From positions 1 to 35,866 of the forward strand of contig CANOLA010000026.1 of NCBI GenBank assembly GCA_947566705.1: a DNA stretch of 35,866 bases, given 5' to 3'. This DNA is from an uncultured Lachnospiraceae bacterium. Lineage in GTDB: Bacteria; Bacillota; Clostridia; Lachnospirales; Lachnospiraceae. Each line of letters opens with the position of its first letter. Position 1 is the first letter of the stretch. This document shows, piece after piece, positions 23,540-31,603 of this stretch. Below the pieces are notes generated by a model that saw only the letters and a program-made list of their open reading frames with translations, was not told where the DNA came from and searched no databases. The translations under genes were made by a program, and so were the position numbers.

Positions 23540-25984
23540 TTAACCCATAATTACTTCCACATCAACGGATGTTTTGCCATCCGGAAGTGGGATTGTATTG
23601 CCGCTTACGGCATTTCCATCAACTGTCATGGAAGCTACGCCTTTTTCTACATGGTTCGGGTTTTTGACAGTGATATTGTATGTGACGCCCCGGAAATCGC
23701 GTTTTGCTGTAAAGCCGTCCATGTCTGACGGAATACAAGGGTCAACTACAAGTCCGTCATAGTCCGGGCGGATACCAAGAATAAACTGGGACACATCCAG
23801 GAATGTCCATGCAGCAGTACCGGTCAGCCAGCTGTTTTTGGCTTCGCCAAAGTTTTTCGCATCTTTTCCGGCAATCATCTGTGAATACACATACGGTTCC
23901 GTACGGTGGATTTCACTGATATCCTCAATATATGCAGGACAAGTGCGGGTATATACCTGCCATGCGCGGCTGCCGCGTCCGACGACCGTTTCCGCAATTG
24001 AAATCCACGGGTTGTTGTGACAGAAAATACCTGCATTTTCCTTGTATCCCGGCGGATAGGAGGAAATTTCGCCAAGCTCCACATGGTATCTGCGGTATGG
24101 CGGCTGGAGCAGTACAATGCCGTACTGGGTATCCAGATGTTTCTCCACGGATTCCATGGCTTTTAGGCAGTTGCCCTCTTTCAGTCCGATTTCTGCCATG
24201 ACACAGAAGCCCTGCGGCTCAATGAAAATCTGTCCTTCTTCACATTCCTTTGAACCGATTTTGTTTTTATCGTTGTCATAGGCGCGTAAGAACCATTCAC
24301 CGTCCCAGCCTGCGTCAAGAACAGTATTTTCCATATCTGCAATTGCTTTTTCTGCAAAAGCGGCTTCATCGTCCAGTCCCCTGTGACGGCAGATTTGCAC
24401 GTAATCCTTTCCATAGCGGACAAACATTCCTGCGATAAATACAGACTCTGCATTAGGTCCTTCCGAAGGTCCGAATGTCTGGAAGGATTCTCCCGGCTCT
24501 GTGGAGAAACAGTTTAAGTTCAGGCAGTCGTTCCAGTCGGCACGCCCGATCAGCGGAAGCTTATGCGGTCCAAGGTGGTCAATCGTATAATGGAACGAAC
24601 GTCTTAAATGCTCCATAAAATCCGTGGCCTTTGACGGATCACTGTCATAAGGCGTCATCTCGTCGAGGATACTGTAATCCCCGGTTTCCTTGATATATGC
24701 AGCGGTACCGGCAATCAGCCAGAGCGGATCGTCATTGAAACCGCTTCCGATATCGGAATTTCCTTTTTTGGTGAGCGGCTGGTACTGGTGGTAGGCGCTT
24801 CCGTCTTCAAACTGTGTGGCTGCGATATCTAAAATACGTTCCCTTGCGCGGTCCGGAATCAGATGCACAAAGCCGAGCAGGTCCTGGCAGGAATCCCTAA
24901 ATCCCATGCCGCGCCCGATACCAGACTCAAAGTAAGAAGCGGAACGGCTCATGTTAAAGGTTACCATACACTGGTACTGGTGCCAGATATTTACCATGCG
25001 GTCCAGCTTTTCCTCGGAAGAGGAAACGGTAAAGTGTGACAGCAGCTTATCCCAGTAGGCTTTTAATTCCGTAAGGGCAGCGTCAGCCTTTTCCTTCGTG
25101 TCAAAATCCTTCATCAGGCTCTCGGCAGGGGCGCGGTTGATATTGCCGTCCTTCGGGTCGCCTGTCCATTTTTCTTCCGCCGGGTTTTCTATATACGCAA
25201 GCATAAATACGAAAGTTTTTGATTCTCCTGGTGCAAGCGAAACCTTTAAATGGTGGGAACCAACCGGCGCCCAGCCGCTTGCAACGGAATTTTTGGATTC
25301 TCCGGAAACAACGGCTTCCGGTGCGGAATTTTCGCCATATGCACCAAGGAAGGAATCACGGTCCGTATCAAAGCCGTCAATTTCTGCATTTACAGTATAG
25401 AGTGCATAATGGTTGCGGCGTTCCCGGTACTCGGTCTTGTGGTAAATGGCGGAACCATGGATTTCCACTTCACCGGTGGAGAAGTTACGCTGGAAATTTG
25501 TCATGTCGTCCATGGCATTCCACAGACAGAACTCCACATAGGAAAAAACGGAAAACTCTTTGGCATCTGTACCGTTGTTGGTCAGGGTCAGCTCGTTGAT
25601 TTCGCAGTTTCTTCCAACCGGAACAAAGGCGGTCAGTTCGGCGTGCAGGTTGTTTTTGCTGCTCTTAAATGTGGTGTAGCCCATGCCGTGGCGGCATTCA
25701 TAGGAATCAAGGTCTGTTTTGGCTGGCATCCAGCCCGGATTCCAGATGCTGTCCCCTTCTTTCATGTAATAATAGTGTCCGTTACTGTCATACGGGACAT
25801 TGTTGTAGCGGTATCTTGTCAGGCGCAGCAGTTTTGCGTCCTTGTAGAAGCTGTAGCCTCCGCAGGTGTTGGAAATCAGGGAAAAGAAGTTTTCAGATCC
25901 GAGATAGTTGATCCATGGGAGCGGTGTTTTCGGAGATGTAATGACATACTCCTTGTTTGCATCATCAAAATAGCCAAATTTCAT
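23540..25984 (-). CDS. Cellobiose phosphorylase (GH94)
   Basis: An 814-residue cytoplasmic enzyme, the usual length for cellobiose phosphorylase, which splits cellobiose with phosphate into glucose 1-phosphate and glucose. The N-terminal beta-sandwich domain starts [15 protein letters not shown] and the (alpha/alpha)6 barrel carries [20 protein letters not shown] and the catalytic block [20 protein letters not shown] (DWND at about 483-486), followed by [20 protein letters not shown]. These match cellobiose rather than chitobiose or cellodextrin phosphorylases, though the last is not fully excluded. The start at 25984 has GGAGG 8 bp upstream (CCTCC at 25993-25997). Gene and promoter stand alone; no sugar transporter is adjacent. 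Confidence 0.92.
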   Translation of the reverse strand: MKFGYFDDANKEYVITSPKTPLPWINYLGSENFFSLISNTCGGYSFYKDAKLLRLTRYRYNNVPYDSNGHYYYMKEGDSIWNPGWMPAKTDLDSYECRHGMGYTTFKSSKNNLHAELTAFVPVGRNCEINELTLTNNGTDAKEFSVFSYVEFCLWNAMDDMTNFQRNFSTGEVEIHGSAIYHKTEYRERRNHYALYTVNAEIDGFDTDRDSFLGAYGENSAPEAVVSGESKNSVASGWAPVGSHHLKVSLAPGESKTFVFMLAYIENPAEEKWTGDPKDGNINRAPAESLMKDFDTKEKADAALTELKAYWDKLLSHFTVSSSEEKLDRMVNIWHQYQCMVTFNMSRSASYFESGIGRGMGFRDSCQDLLGFVHLIPDRARERILDIAATQFEDGSAYHQYQPLTKKGNSDIGSGFNDDPLWLIAGTAAYIKETGDYSILDEMTPYDSDPSKATDFMEHLRRSFHYTIDHLGPHKLPLIGRADWNDCLNLNCFSTEPGESFQTFGPSEGPNAESVFIAGMFVRYGKDYVQICRHRGLDDEAAFAEKAIADMENTVLDAGWDGEWFLRAYDNDKNKIGSKECEEGQIFIEPQGFCVMAEIGLKEGNCLKAMESVEKHLDTQYGIVLLQPPYRRYHVELGEISSYPPGYKENAGIFCHNNPWISIAETVVGRGSRAWQVYTRTCPAYIEDISEIHRTEPYVYSQMIAGKDAKNFGEAKNSWLTGTAAWTFLDVSQFILGIRPDYDGLVVDPCIPSDMDGFTAKRDFRGVTYNITVKNPNHVEKGVASMTVDGNAVSGNTIPLPDGKTSVDVEVIMG

Positions 25985-26063
25985 GTGTGCATCCTCCAAT
26001 ACAAGATTTGCTGGTTTGGGATTTCCGGTATATTTCCGGTAATCCGCCGGTTACGTGTGGTTA

Positions 26064-26083
26064 TTACGAAAACGTTTAAGTAA
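26064..26083 (-). promoter_or_regulatory. LacI-family/cre-like operator upstream of cellobiose phosphorylase
   Basis: TTACGAAAAC at 26064-26073 and GTTTAAGTAA at 26074-26083 form a 20-bp palindrome with 8 of 10 paired positions, centred on AAAACGTTT, as in LacI-family and CcpA sites. It lies about 10-30 bp downstream of the predicted transcription start, a blocking position. Confidence 0.55.
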
Positions 26084-26098
26084 CAATTTCTTAAAAAA

Positions 26099-26127
26099 AT
26101 TTTACTCTCATATGTGTGGAAATGCAA
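26099..26127 (-). promoter_or_regulatory. Promoter of cellobiose phosphorylase
   Basis: On the minus strand TTGCAT (26127-26122) and TAAAAT (26104-26099) are spaced by 17 bp, in strongly AT-rich DNA about 120 bp upstream of the start codon. Confidence 0.6.
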
Positions 26128-26298
26128 CAAAAAAATAAAAATTAGATAAAATTAACAAAAAAATAATTTTATGTTTGTGTACTTTTTTGTAGTAATTTGT
26201 ACCGTTCATTTCGTTATAATTAATGAGAGAAGATAAGTAACCTGCACAGAGAGTATATTAAAATACAAATCTAAAGGTCATAGGAGGCGTACATATAC

Positions 26299-26700
26299 AT
26301 GCGGTTTTACGGCAGACTGGAATCTGACCAGACGTTGGCTTTCTTGTATGAGAAACACAGGAAACTGCTGCTGAGGGTGGCATGGAATATCCTGCAGGAT
26401 TGGCAGCTTGCGGAGGATGCGGTGCAGAATGCATTCATCCGTGCAAACGGGCAGATGGACAGATTAAAGAGCATGGATACAGTTGCAGAAAAGCAGCTGC
26501 TGGTAATGCCGCTGGTGGATGTACAGGAAGATACGCTGAGAGCGGTATATATTTATAAAGATAAGGAGGGGCGGGAATTGTCATGCATACAGGAGAGGGT
26601 TTTAATTTGGTTATCTGGAATATATGAACTGCATTTTTTTTGTTGATGCGGTGGACATGGACACGGAAGAAATCAGAAATATCTATGACGGATGGCTTTA
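26299..26700 (+). pseudogene. ECF sigma factor N-terminus fused by deletion to an anti-sigma-like C-terminus, frameshifted
   Basis: Residues 1-55 (LAFLYEKHRKLLLRVAWNIL, then DWQLAEDAVQNAFIR) are region 2 of a Lachnospiraceae ECF sigma-70 factor. From about residue 62 the text changes to VYIYKDKEGRELSCIQERVL and WLSGIYELHFF, which looks like the C-terminal domain of a DUF4367-type sigma-associated membrane protein. Sigma region 4 and most of the partner gene are missing, consistent with one deletion joining two adjacent genes. A run of eight T at about 26633-26641 then shifts the frame: the shortened frame would read on as VDAVDMDTEEIRNIYDGWL to a stop near 26700. AGGAGG at 26282-26287 remains. 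It should be non-functional. Confidence 0.6.
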
Positions 26701-26789
26701 GTGAACGGGAAATGGAATTTGGAAAAACCATAATACAGAATTAGTACATTTAATACAACCAATAACGACTTATGCCATTTGCAGGATAA

Positions 26790-27503
26790 TTTGATTCCGG
26801 TCTGGGGAACTGGGGCAGTATAGCCAACGGGTTTTATGATGCGGAAACAAACAAAATCATTGACAATAAAACTGCAATCAGGATTCCGGGGGATACACTG
26901 CAGGGAAGAATCAGCTTTCAGCAGAATATTCCTGAAGAAAAAAGTTACCAGCTGGTCGTTTTAATTGATTATCTGCAGCATGAATTTTGTGCGGATGACC
27001 AGAAATGCCAGAACTATTCATTTAAATTAAAAGGGGAGGATGAATTTAACCTGAATATTTCAGTTGACCTGGCAAAAGACGAGGGAAAAGAGTTTTCTTA
27101 TATCATCTTTGAGAATGAACCGGATTACAAAGAATTTCAGACAGATGGATTTGTACGTGGAATTGAACTGGTAAAGAACAGGAAGGAACTGAGGCCTGTC
27201 GCAGAGGGAAAAGGAGGGCAGAAGGCAGAACTGGTAATGATGAACCAGGAAGAAGATTCAGATAAAAGAAGCTATGTGATTATGGGATTTGCAGACTGGA
27301 TCCAGACGCCTGTAATCGGGAGCCATCTGAAATATTATGTAACGGTTCCTGCCGGTACCTCATTATCCATTCCGATAACATTCCCGGATGTAAAGAAACC
27401 TACCGTCTTTCAGATAGTTGCATTTGGCAGTCCCGACACGGAATTTGGAAAGGAAAGGTATCCGGATGAATTCATTACGTTTCGTGTTCTTGTAAAACCC
27501 TGA
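26790..27503 (+). pseudogene. Headless open frame of unknown family
   Basis: A 237-codon open frame begins right after a TAA at 26787-26789 and has no start codon before the ATG at 27237. It opens FDSGLGNWGSIANGFYD and contains IPGDTLQGRISFQQ, LVVLIDYLQHEFCADD, YSFKLKGEDEFNLNISVD and WIQTPVIGSHLKYYVTVPAG, a beta-rich text suggesting an extracytoplasmic domain. Five codons before the TAA there is an ATG (26772), so a nonsense mutation or deletion of the front part are both possible. I do not recognise the family. If translated only from 27237, just 88 residues would be made, without a ribosome site. Confidence 0.5.
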
Positions 27504-27550
27504 CGGATATATAAGGGAGTATATGTCACAAAAAGAAAGGAGAAAGAACG

Positions 27551-27813
27551 ATGCAAAAAAGATTATGTATGTTAATAGCTTGTCTGATGTTTACAACAAG
27601 TACTGAAGTTTTTGCTGCTTCAAAGGATAATCAGAATCAAATGTGTTCTGATGATGGTAAGGCGGTTGAATCGGTTTATTATGAAATACAGTTACATACA
27701 CCATATATACCGTATATGCAGCTGTTATGCTGGTGATGTTTGTTCTGTATTTTTCCAAAAGAAATTCAAAGTAATATGCAGGTGATGACAATGCTTTTGG
27801 CATTGAAGGGGAG
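27551..27813 (+). pseudogene. Small secreted or membrane protein, frameshifted
   Basis: AGGAG at 27538-27542 and an ATG at 27551 start a 61-residue frame with a clear signal peptide (MQKRLCMLIACLMF, cleavage expected after VFA). The frame stops at 27736. Another frame over the same stretch continues from about 27690 with TYTIYTVYAAVMLVMFVLYF and then SKRNSK, a typical membrane anchor with basic stop-transfer tail. The natural reading is one small membrane-anchored protein broken by a frameshift near 27690. Family and function are unknown. The end coordinate is approximate and given within the second frame's downstream sequence. Confidence 0.4.
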
Positions 27814-27929
27814 AGAAGAGATCCGGGATTTTGCAGGATAAGAAATCAGAAGACGTTGTATTTTCAACGGATGATTTTGAAATGACCAGAGGGGAACTGC
27901 TGGCGGACGGGGAATCTGCCGTGGTGCAT

Positions 27930-28090
27930 AAGTCCCTGATTTCCAGGTCATCATAAATACATACCGGAATCACTTCATCAAAACTGTACTGCCTGGCGAA
28001 ACCACTTCAATAACCCAGTCCGGCGCACCGTTGCAGCCTCTGTCATCCAGCTTGTTCATATCACAGATAAATGAGTTCAATTATTTCTTG
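27930..28090 (-). pseudogene. Uma2 family (putative restriction endonuclease) remnant
   Basis: On the minus strand one frame reads ICDMNKLDDRGCNGAPDWVI and EVVSPGS, the metal-binding core of Uma2-type PD-(D/E)XK proteins, and stops at TGA. A second frame continues YSFDEVIPVCIYDDLEI, which in intact members is the C-terminus. About 40-50 residues between the two blocks and the whole N-terminal half are gone. This is a deletion remnant with a frameshift at the joint. Confidence 0.6.
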
Positions 28091-28150
28091 ATTTAATCAT
28101 ACACTGCCGAGATGAAACATGCAAGTAAAACCAAGCACGTCCGCTGCTGT

Positions 28151-28258
28151 CGGGCTTTTTGTATGGACAAAGAAATCGTTAAAAAAAGCGACGATGTATT
28201 TACCGGAGAGCAGGTTTATGTCATGGAGCAGGCAGATGGTAAAACTCTGTTATTTTGA
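28151..28258 (+). pseudogene. C-terminal tail of a third DUF6273 gene
   Basis: The frame reads RAFCMDKEIVKKSDDVFTGE, then QVYVMEQADGKTLLF and a stop. It matches the last 28 residues of the two DUF6273 lipoproteins at 30768 and 33228 (RPAFCMDKETVIKKSGDVIT). Similarity continues past their TAG stop, which is CAG here, so the frame runs eight residues further. Nothing of the front part remains. Confidence 0.65.
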
Positions 28259-28287
28259 TTGCAAGCATACCGCAAAACGGTTATACT
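28259..28287 (+). promoter_or_regulatory. Promoter of the LytTR/GHKL operon
   Basis: TTGCAA at 28259-28264 and TATACT at 28282-28287 are spaced by 17 bp. The spacer holds ACCG-CAAAA-CGGT, a small inverted repeat. The start codon is 138 bp downstream; the leader 28288-28412 shows no open frame I can support. Confidence 0.6.
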
Positions 28288-28424
28288 TAAAATAAAAACA
28301 TAAAGCTAACATATTACACAACATAGAATCATATGAAATACGCAGTAGAGCATTGCGTAATCGAAAAGCAGGGTGGGCAAAAGACCATGGAAAGAGAGGG
28401 ATATAGGTGTATGGGGGACTGCAG

Positions 28425-29144
28425 ATGATAAAAGTTGCAATTTGTGATGATGACATTAAAGTACAGTTTGCCATGGAGGAGTTTTTGCAGCGTATCCTTG
28501 GGGAGTATGGCATAGAGGCGGAAATAGAATGTTTCGACAGGGGGGACAAACTCTGCAGGGAGTACTGGAAGGGAAAATATGACCTGATTTTCCTTGATAT
28601 TCAGTATGAAGGAAAAAACGGGGTTGAAACTGGAAGGTATATAAGGGAAACTGCAGGTGACGAGATGGTGCAGATTGCATATATATCCGGAAACACGCAT
28701 TATGCCATGGATTTGTTTGAATACCGTCCAATCAATTTTCTGGTAAAACCGGTTTCAGAAGCAGATGTAAAGAAAGTTCTTGATAAATATCTGGTTATCA
28801 GCAGTCAGAAAATGGACAACTTTCAGTATAAAACAGGTTCGGATATTTGTCAGGTGGCATTATCGGAAATTAAATATTTTTCCAGCAGGGCAAGAAAAAT
28901 TACCCTGCATGGGAAAGAGTGGGAAGCGGAGTTTTATGGGTCTTTGGATTCAGTGTACAGCAGGGTTAAGGGAAAACAGTTTTTATATGTACATAAATCA
29001 TTTATTGTGAATTATCAGTATATTAGAAAAATGGAATATGAGCAGGTGATTCTGTATGATGGAGTTGTGATTCCTGTTAGCCAGTCAAGGCGTTCGGCGA
29101 TAAGGAAACAGTTTATGGATATAAAAAAGGGAGAACTGTATTAA
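28425..29144 (+). CDS. LytTR-family response regulator (AgrA-like)
   Basis: A 239-residue regulator. The receiver domain has the acidic triad Asp8-Asp10 (VAICDDD) and phospho-acceptor Asp58 (YDLIFLDIQYEG), with LVKPV near 105-110. Residues about 130-239 form a LytTR DNA-binding domain (EIKYFSSRARKITLHGKEWE, FLYVHKSFIVNYQYIRKM, PVSQSRRSAIRKQF). The ATG at 28425 with GGGGGA upstream is preferred over a GTG at 28407. The kinase start follows the stop with no gap. It is the likely regulator of the downstream surface genes, whose promoter has direct repeats of LytTR-like spacing. Confidence 0.92.
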   Translation: MIKVAICDDDIKVQFAMEEFLQRILGEYGIEAEIECFDRGDKLCREYWKGKYDLIFLDIQYEGKNGVETGRYIRETAGDEMVQIAYISGNTHYAMDLFEYRPINFLVKPVSEADVKKVLDKYLVISSQKMDNFQYKTGSDICQVALSEIKYFSSRARKITLHGKEWEAEFYGSLDSVYSRVKGKQFLYVHKSFIVNYQYIRKMEYEQVILYDGVVIPVSQSRRSAIRKQFMDIKKGELY

Positions 29145-30422
29145 ATGGTGGAAGTGATTCAGTTTTGCAATAAATTTGCCGTAAATGCCTTCGCCGTATA
29201 TATAACAGTGCGATTGCTGGGGGTGTTTTTTAAGGGCAGGCTGTACGATAAAAGATTTTTATATGCTGCCATATCAGGCAGCATGATTATAATGCTTTAT
29301 CTGGATTATTATGCGCCGTATGTATGGGCTAATTTTTTGATCAGTATGGGGCTGGTATTTATCCTTGCCGCCTGTTATGAGGCACAAATGTGGAAAAAGA
29401 TTGTGGTTACAGCCGGAATCAATCTGCTGCTGGCATTGTCAGAACTTGCGGTTGCTTTGTTTATGGGTATAGATGATTTAAGCTTTTTGGCGAAAGCTTA
29501 TAATGGGGAAAACATTGCATTATTTTTAAGCCGGATCGTTTTCTGGATTGCTGTAACCATGATTATGAAATTCACAGACCGGAATAATCCAAACAAATTT
29601 CCCTTCAAAGTGACGGTAATGGAAGTTCTTGTTTTCATGGGGCTGGTCGGCGTGCTTCTGGCGCTTTGTACCAGAAAACAGGAAAACATTCTTACTGAGT
29701 CCGCAGTTTTGTTTATATCAGAGGCGATTGTTTATCTGGTGATTTATTTACAGGACTGTCTGCTGGAACTGTTTGCAAGCAGGGAGCAGGCGGCCCTGCT
29801 TGCACAGGAGAAAGAATACTACCGGAGGGAAGCCGCCATTATCCGGCAAAAGCAGGAACAGCAAAGACAGTTCCGGCATGATTTAAAAAACCGGTTCCAG
29901 ATATTAAATGAGATTGCGGAACATGGAAATATACTGGAACTAAAAAAATACCTGTCGGAGATTGAAACAAAATACAGGGAACAGGAAACATTTTCAAATA
30001 CGGGAAACCTTATTGTTGACAGTATTATCAACAGCAAGCTTCAGGATGCTGTGGAAAAGAAGATAGAAGTAACGGCCAGTGTCATGCTTCCGGAAACCAT
30101 GGAAGTGAATACGGATGATATGGTCGTTATTCTGGGAAATCTTCTGGACAATGCCATAGAAGCCTGTGAAAGGGCGGAGTTTCCTAAATACATAAACCTG
30201 TTTATGAATTATGAAAAAGGCTGCCTTATTTTAAATGTCAGGAATAGTTTTGACAAAGTGATAAACAAGGAGTACGGGGAATTTGTAACAAGGAAAAAGG
30301 ACAAATCTTTACATGGCCTGGGATTAAAGAACGTTAAAAATACGGTTGGGAAATACAATGGAATGATAGAGTTTGCATCTGATGAAAAAGAATTTTCGGT
30401 GAATATCATTCTGTATTTGTAA
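29145..30422 (+). CDS. GHKL-type sensor histidine kinase (AgrC-like)
   Basis: A 425-residue kinase. The N-terminal 210 residues hold about six or seven hydrophobic segments with little outside sequence, like AgrC, ComD and BlpH. A helical linker (REQAALLAQEKEYYRREAAI) leads to RQFRHDLKNRFQILNEI with phospho-accepting His245, then N box (NLLDNAIEACE) and the G box (SLHGLGLKNVKNTVGKYNG). This class often senses peptides, but no agrB- or agrD-like gene was found. The ligand could be another peptide or a cell-surface signal. It is immediately followed by a terminator. Confidence 0.92.
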   Translation: MVEVIQFCNKFAVNAFAVYITVRLLGVFFKGRLYDKRFLYAAISGSMIIMLYLDYYAPYVWANFLISMGLVFILAACYEAQMWKKIVVTAGINLLLALSELAVALFMGIDDLSFLAKAYNGENIALFLSRIVFWIAVTMIMKFTDRNNPNKFPFKVTVMEVLVFMGLVGVLLALCTRKQENILTESAVLFISEAIVYLVIYLQDCLLELFASREQAALLAQEKEYYRREAAIIRQKQEQQRQFRHDLKNRFQILNEIAEHGNILELKKYLSEIETKYREQETFSNTGNLIVDSIINSKLQDAVEKKIEVTASVMLPETMEVNTDDMVVILGNLLDNAIEACERAEFPKYINLFMNYEKGCLILNVRNSFDKVINKEYGEFVTRKKDKSLHGLGLKNVKNTVGKYNGMIEFASDEKEFSVNIILYL

Positions 30423-30464
30423 AAAACGTGCCTTTGCCTCTTCTATGGGGCAGGGACGTTTTTT
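30423..30464 (+). terminator. Intrinsic terminator after the GHKL kinase
   Basis: AAAACGT and ACGTTTT arms with GCC/GGG(C) pairing inside, and a T-run at 30459-30464, form a terminator starting directly after the stop codon. Confidence 0.75.
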
Positions 30465-30767
30465 ACATTTTTATCTCAAAAACTTTAAATTTTTACAAAA
30501 ATGTATATGATTTTTTACAATCGAGTAATTAGAGGGTGTTTTTCTGTTATGATAGGTTTGTCTTTGAAAGGATCAGGCAAAGAGTGTAACCGGATGTTAT
30601 ATTATGACCGCAGGATCAGCGTTTATCATGTTTGTGGCGGCTGGTCTACCGGAGAAGGGCGGTCGTGGTCTGGATGCTGGAGAGGCGGGGCATGGTGAAA
30701 AGAGAGACTGCAGGAAACAAAGATATGCCGGAAGATGAAAGCAGTGGTGGAAGTGGGGGAAAAGATG
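30465..30767 (+). other. Regulatory leader upstream of the first DUF6273 gene
   Basis: This stretch holds the direct repeats at 30489-30520 and a -10 TATGAT at 30548-30553 with a poor -35 (GTAATT). Beyond it, to 30767, small open frames exist (for example one starting MTAGSAFIMFV around 30614) but none has a good ribosome site or recognisable family. A long untranslated leader is likely. Confidence 0.5.
30489..30520 (+). promoter_or_regulatory. 22-bp-spaced direct repeats, candidate LytTR binding site
   Basis: ATTTTTACAA at 30489-30498 and TTTTTTACAA at 30511-30520 repeat with a 22-bp period just upstream of a weak -35 and a TATGAT -10. LytTR regulators bind 9-bp direct repeats about 21-22 bp apart at this position. 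Control by the regulator at 28425 is inferred; the repeat text itself is not the textbook consensus. Confidence 0.45.
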
Positions 30768-31529
30768 ATGAAAAAAAGAATCCGCATATGCGCGTTGTGT
30801 CTTGCCATGATTTTTATTGCTGGCAGTTGCGGGGACAGGGAACTCACTTTGGAGAAAATTGCGTATGACAAATCTGCGAAGGATTATACGGTGTATTTAA
30901 AGGAAAACGGGGAATATGTGCCGTATCTGGTGCTTTCGTCAGATTATAATGGAAATGTGCTGCTCCTGCGAAAATATCTTCTGCCGGAGAATATGCAGTA
31001 CAAAAAACATAGTGAGTGGTGGACAAGGGATGAAAATGGTTCTTACTACGAAGAGAGCAGTGTTGATGACTTCCTGAATACGGAATTTTACGATAGTCTG
31101 AGTCCGTGTACAAAGGACAATATCCTGGAATGTGAAATTGAAGTTACCAGTAAAGAAAGCTACCAGGAAGACGATTTTACAACGCATTATATTCCCCGTA
31201 AAGTTTTTCTTTTATCCGCATTTGAACTTTATATAGGAGGGATGGAGTACTCGACGGCGGAGGAGGGGAAAAGGCTGAAGTATTTCAAAAAGATGATGGC
31301 AGCTGAAAAAAGTGCTTGTTTAGCAGATGGTAAAAAACTGCCCTACTGGACTCGGACGCCGTTTATTTATGAAACCTGTACGGTAGTTGTTGTCGGGACG
31401 GATGTGATTGGAGCTTCTACCGCAGATCTTTCTCTTGCAGTCCGTCCGGCATTTTGCATGGACAAAGAAACTGTTATTAAAAAAAGCGGGGATGTAATTA
31501 CCGGGGAGCAGGTTTATGTCATTGAGTAG
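30768..31529 (+). CDS. DUF6273 lipoprotein, copy A
   Basis: A 253-residue exported protein. The signal peptide ends IFIAGSCGD, a non-canonical lipobox whose Cys is probably lipidated. The mature domain has the DUF6273 pattern: SSVDDFLNTEFYDSLS, PRKVFLLSAFEL, LPYWTRTPF and AVRPAFCMDKETV; the family has a C-type-lectin/formylglycine-like look and unknown function. The start at 30768 has GGGGGA 7 bp upstream; ATGs at 30735 and 30765 are alternatives. Its first 190 bp and last 140 bp are almost identical to copy B at 33228, while the middle differs. The CBM2 gene follows after about 75 bp, probably in one operon. Confidence 0.8.
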   Translation: MKKRIRICALCLAMIFIAGSCGDRELTLEKIAYDKSAKDYTVYLKENGEYVPYLVLSSDYNGNVLLLRKYLLPENMQYKKHSEWWTRDENGSYYEESSVDDFLNTEFYDSLSPCTKDNILECEIEVTSKESYQEDDFTTHYIPRKVFLLSAFELYIGGMEYSTAEEGKRLKYFKKMMAAEKSACLADGKKLPYWTRTPFIYETCTVVVVGTDVIGASTADLSLAVRPAFCMDKETVIKKSGDVITGEQVYVIE

Positions 31530-31603
31530 GCAGGCTGAAAGAACAGGGATTCTGGAAGGTGGGACGGAAGATAAAAAATATGAATTGTAAAGGAGAAAGG
31601 AAT

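Larger units (their letters stand above)
25985..26298. other. AT-rich divergent intergenic region
   Basis: This 314-bp gap holds the phosphorylase promoter and operator on the minus strand. On the plus strand a TATAAT lies at about 26215-26220 without a good -35, followed by AGGAGG at 26282-26287 before the broken sigma gene. No coding potential was seen. Confidence 0.6.

Noticed and set aside
25250-26083. A 277-residue open frame on the plus strand inside the cellobiose phosphorylase gene
   Set aside because: It is antisense to a well-supported GH94 gene, has no ribosome site and no recognisable motifs.
27840-27955. Plus-strand frame DKKSEDVVFSTDDFEMTRGE
   Set aside because: Looks protein-like but has no start signal and I cannot match it to a family; it may be another gene fragment.
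28288-28424. An agrD-like signal peptide gene for the AgrC/AgrA-like pair
   Set aside because: No short frame with a ribosome site and suitable cysteine-containing core was found here or in 30465-30767, and no AgrB-like protein is encoded in the window.
30614-30750. Small open frame starting MTAGSAFIMFV, slightly like a SecY segment
   Set aside because: Similarity covers about ten residues only, the rest does not fit, and no ribosome site is present.
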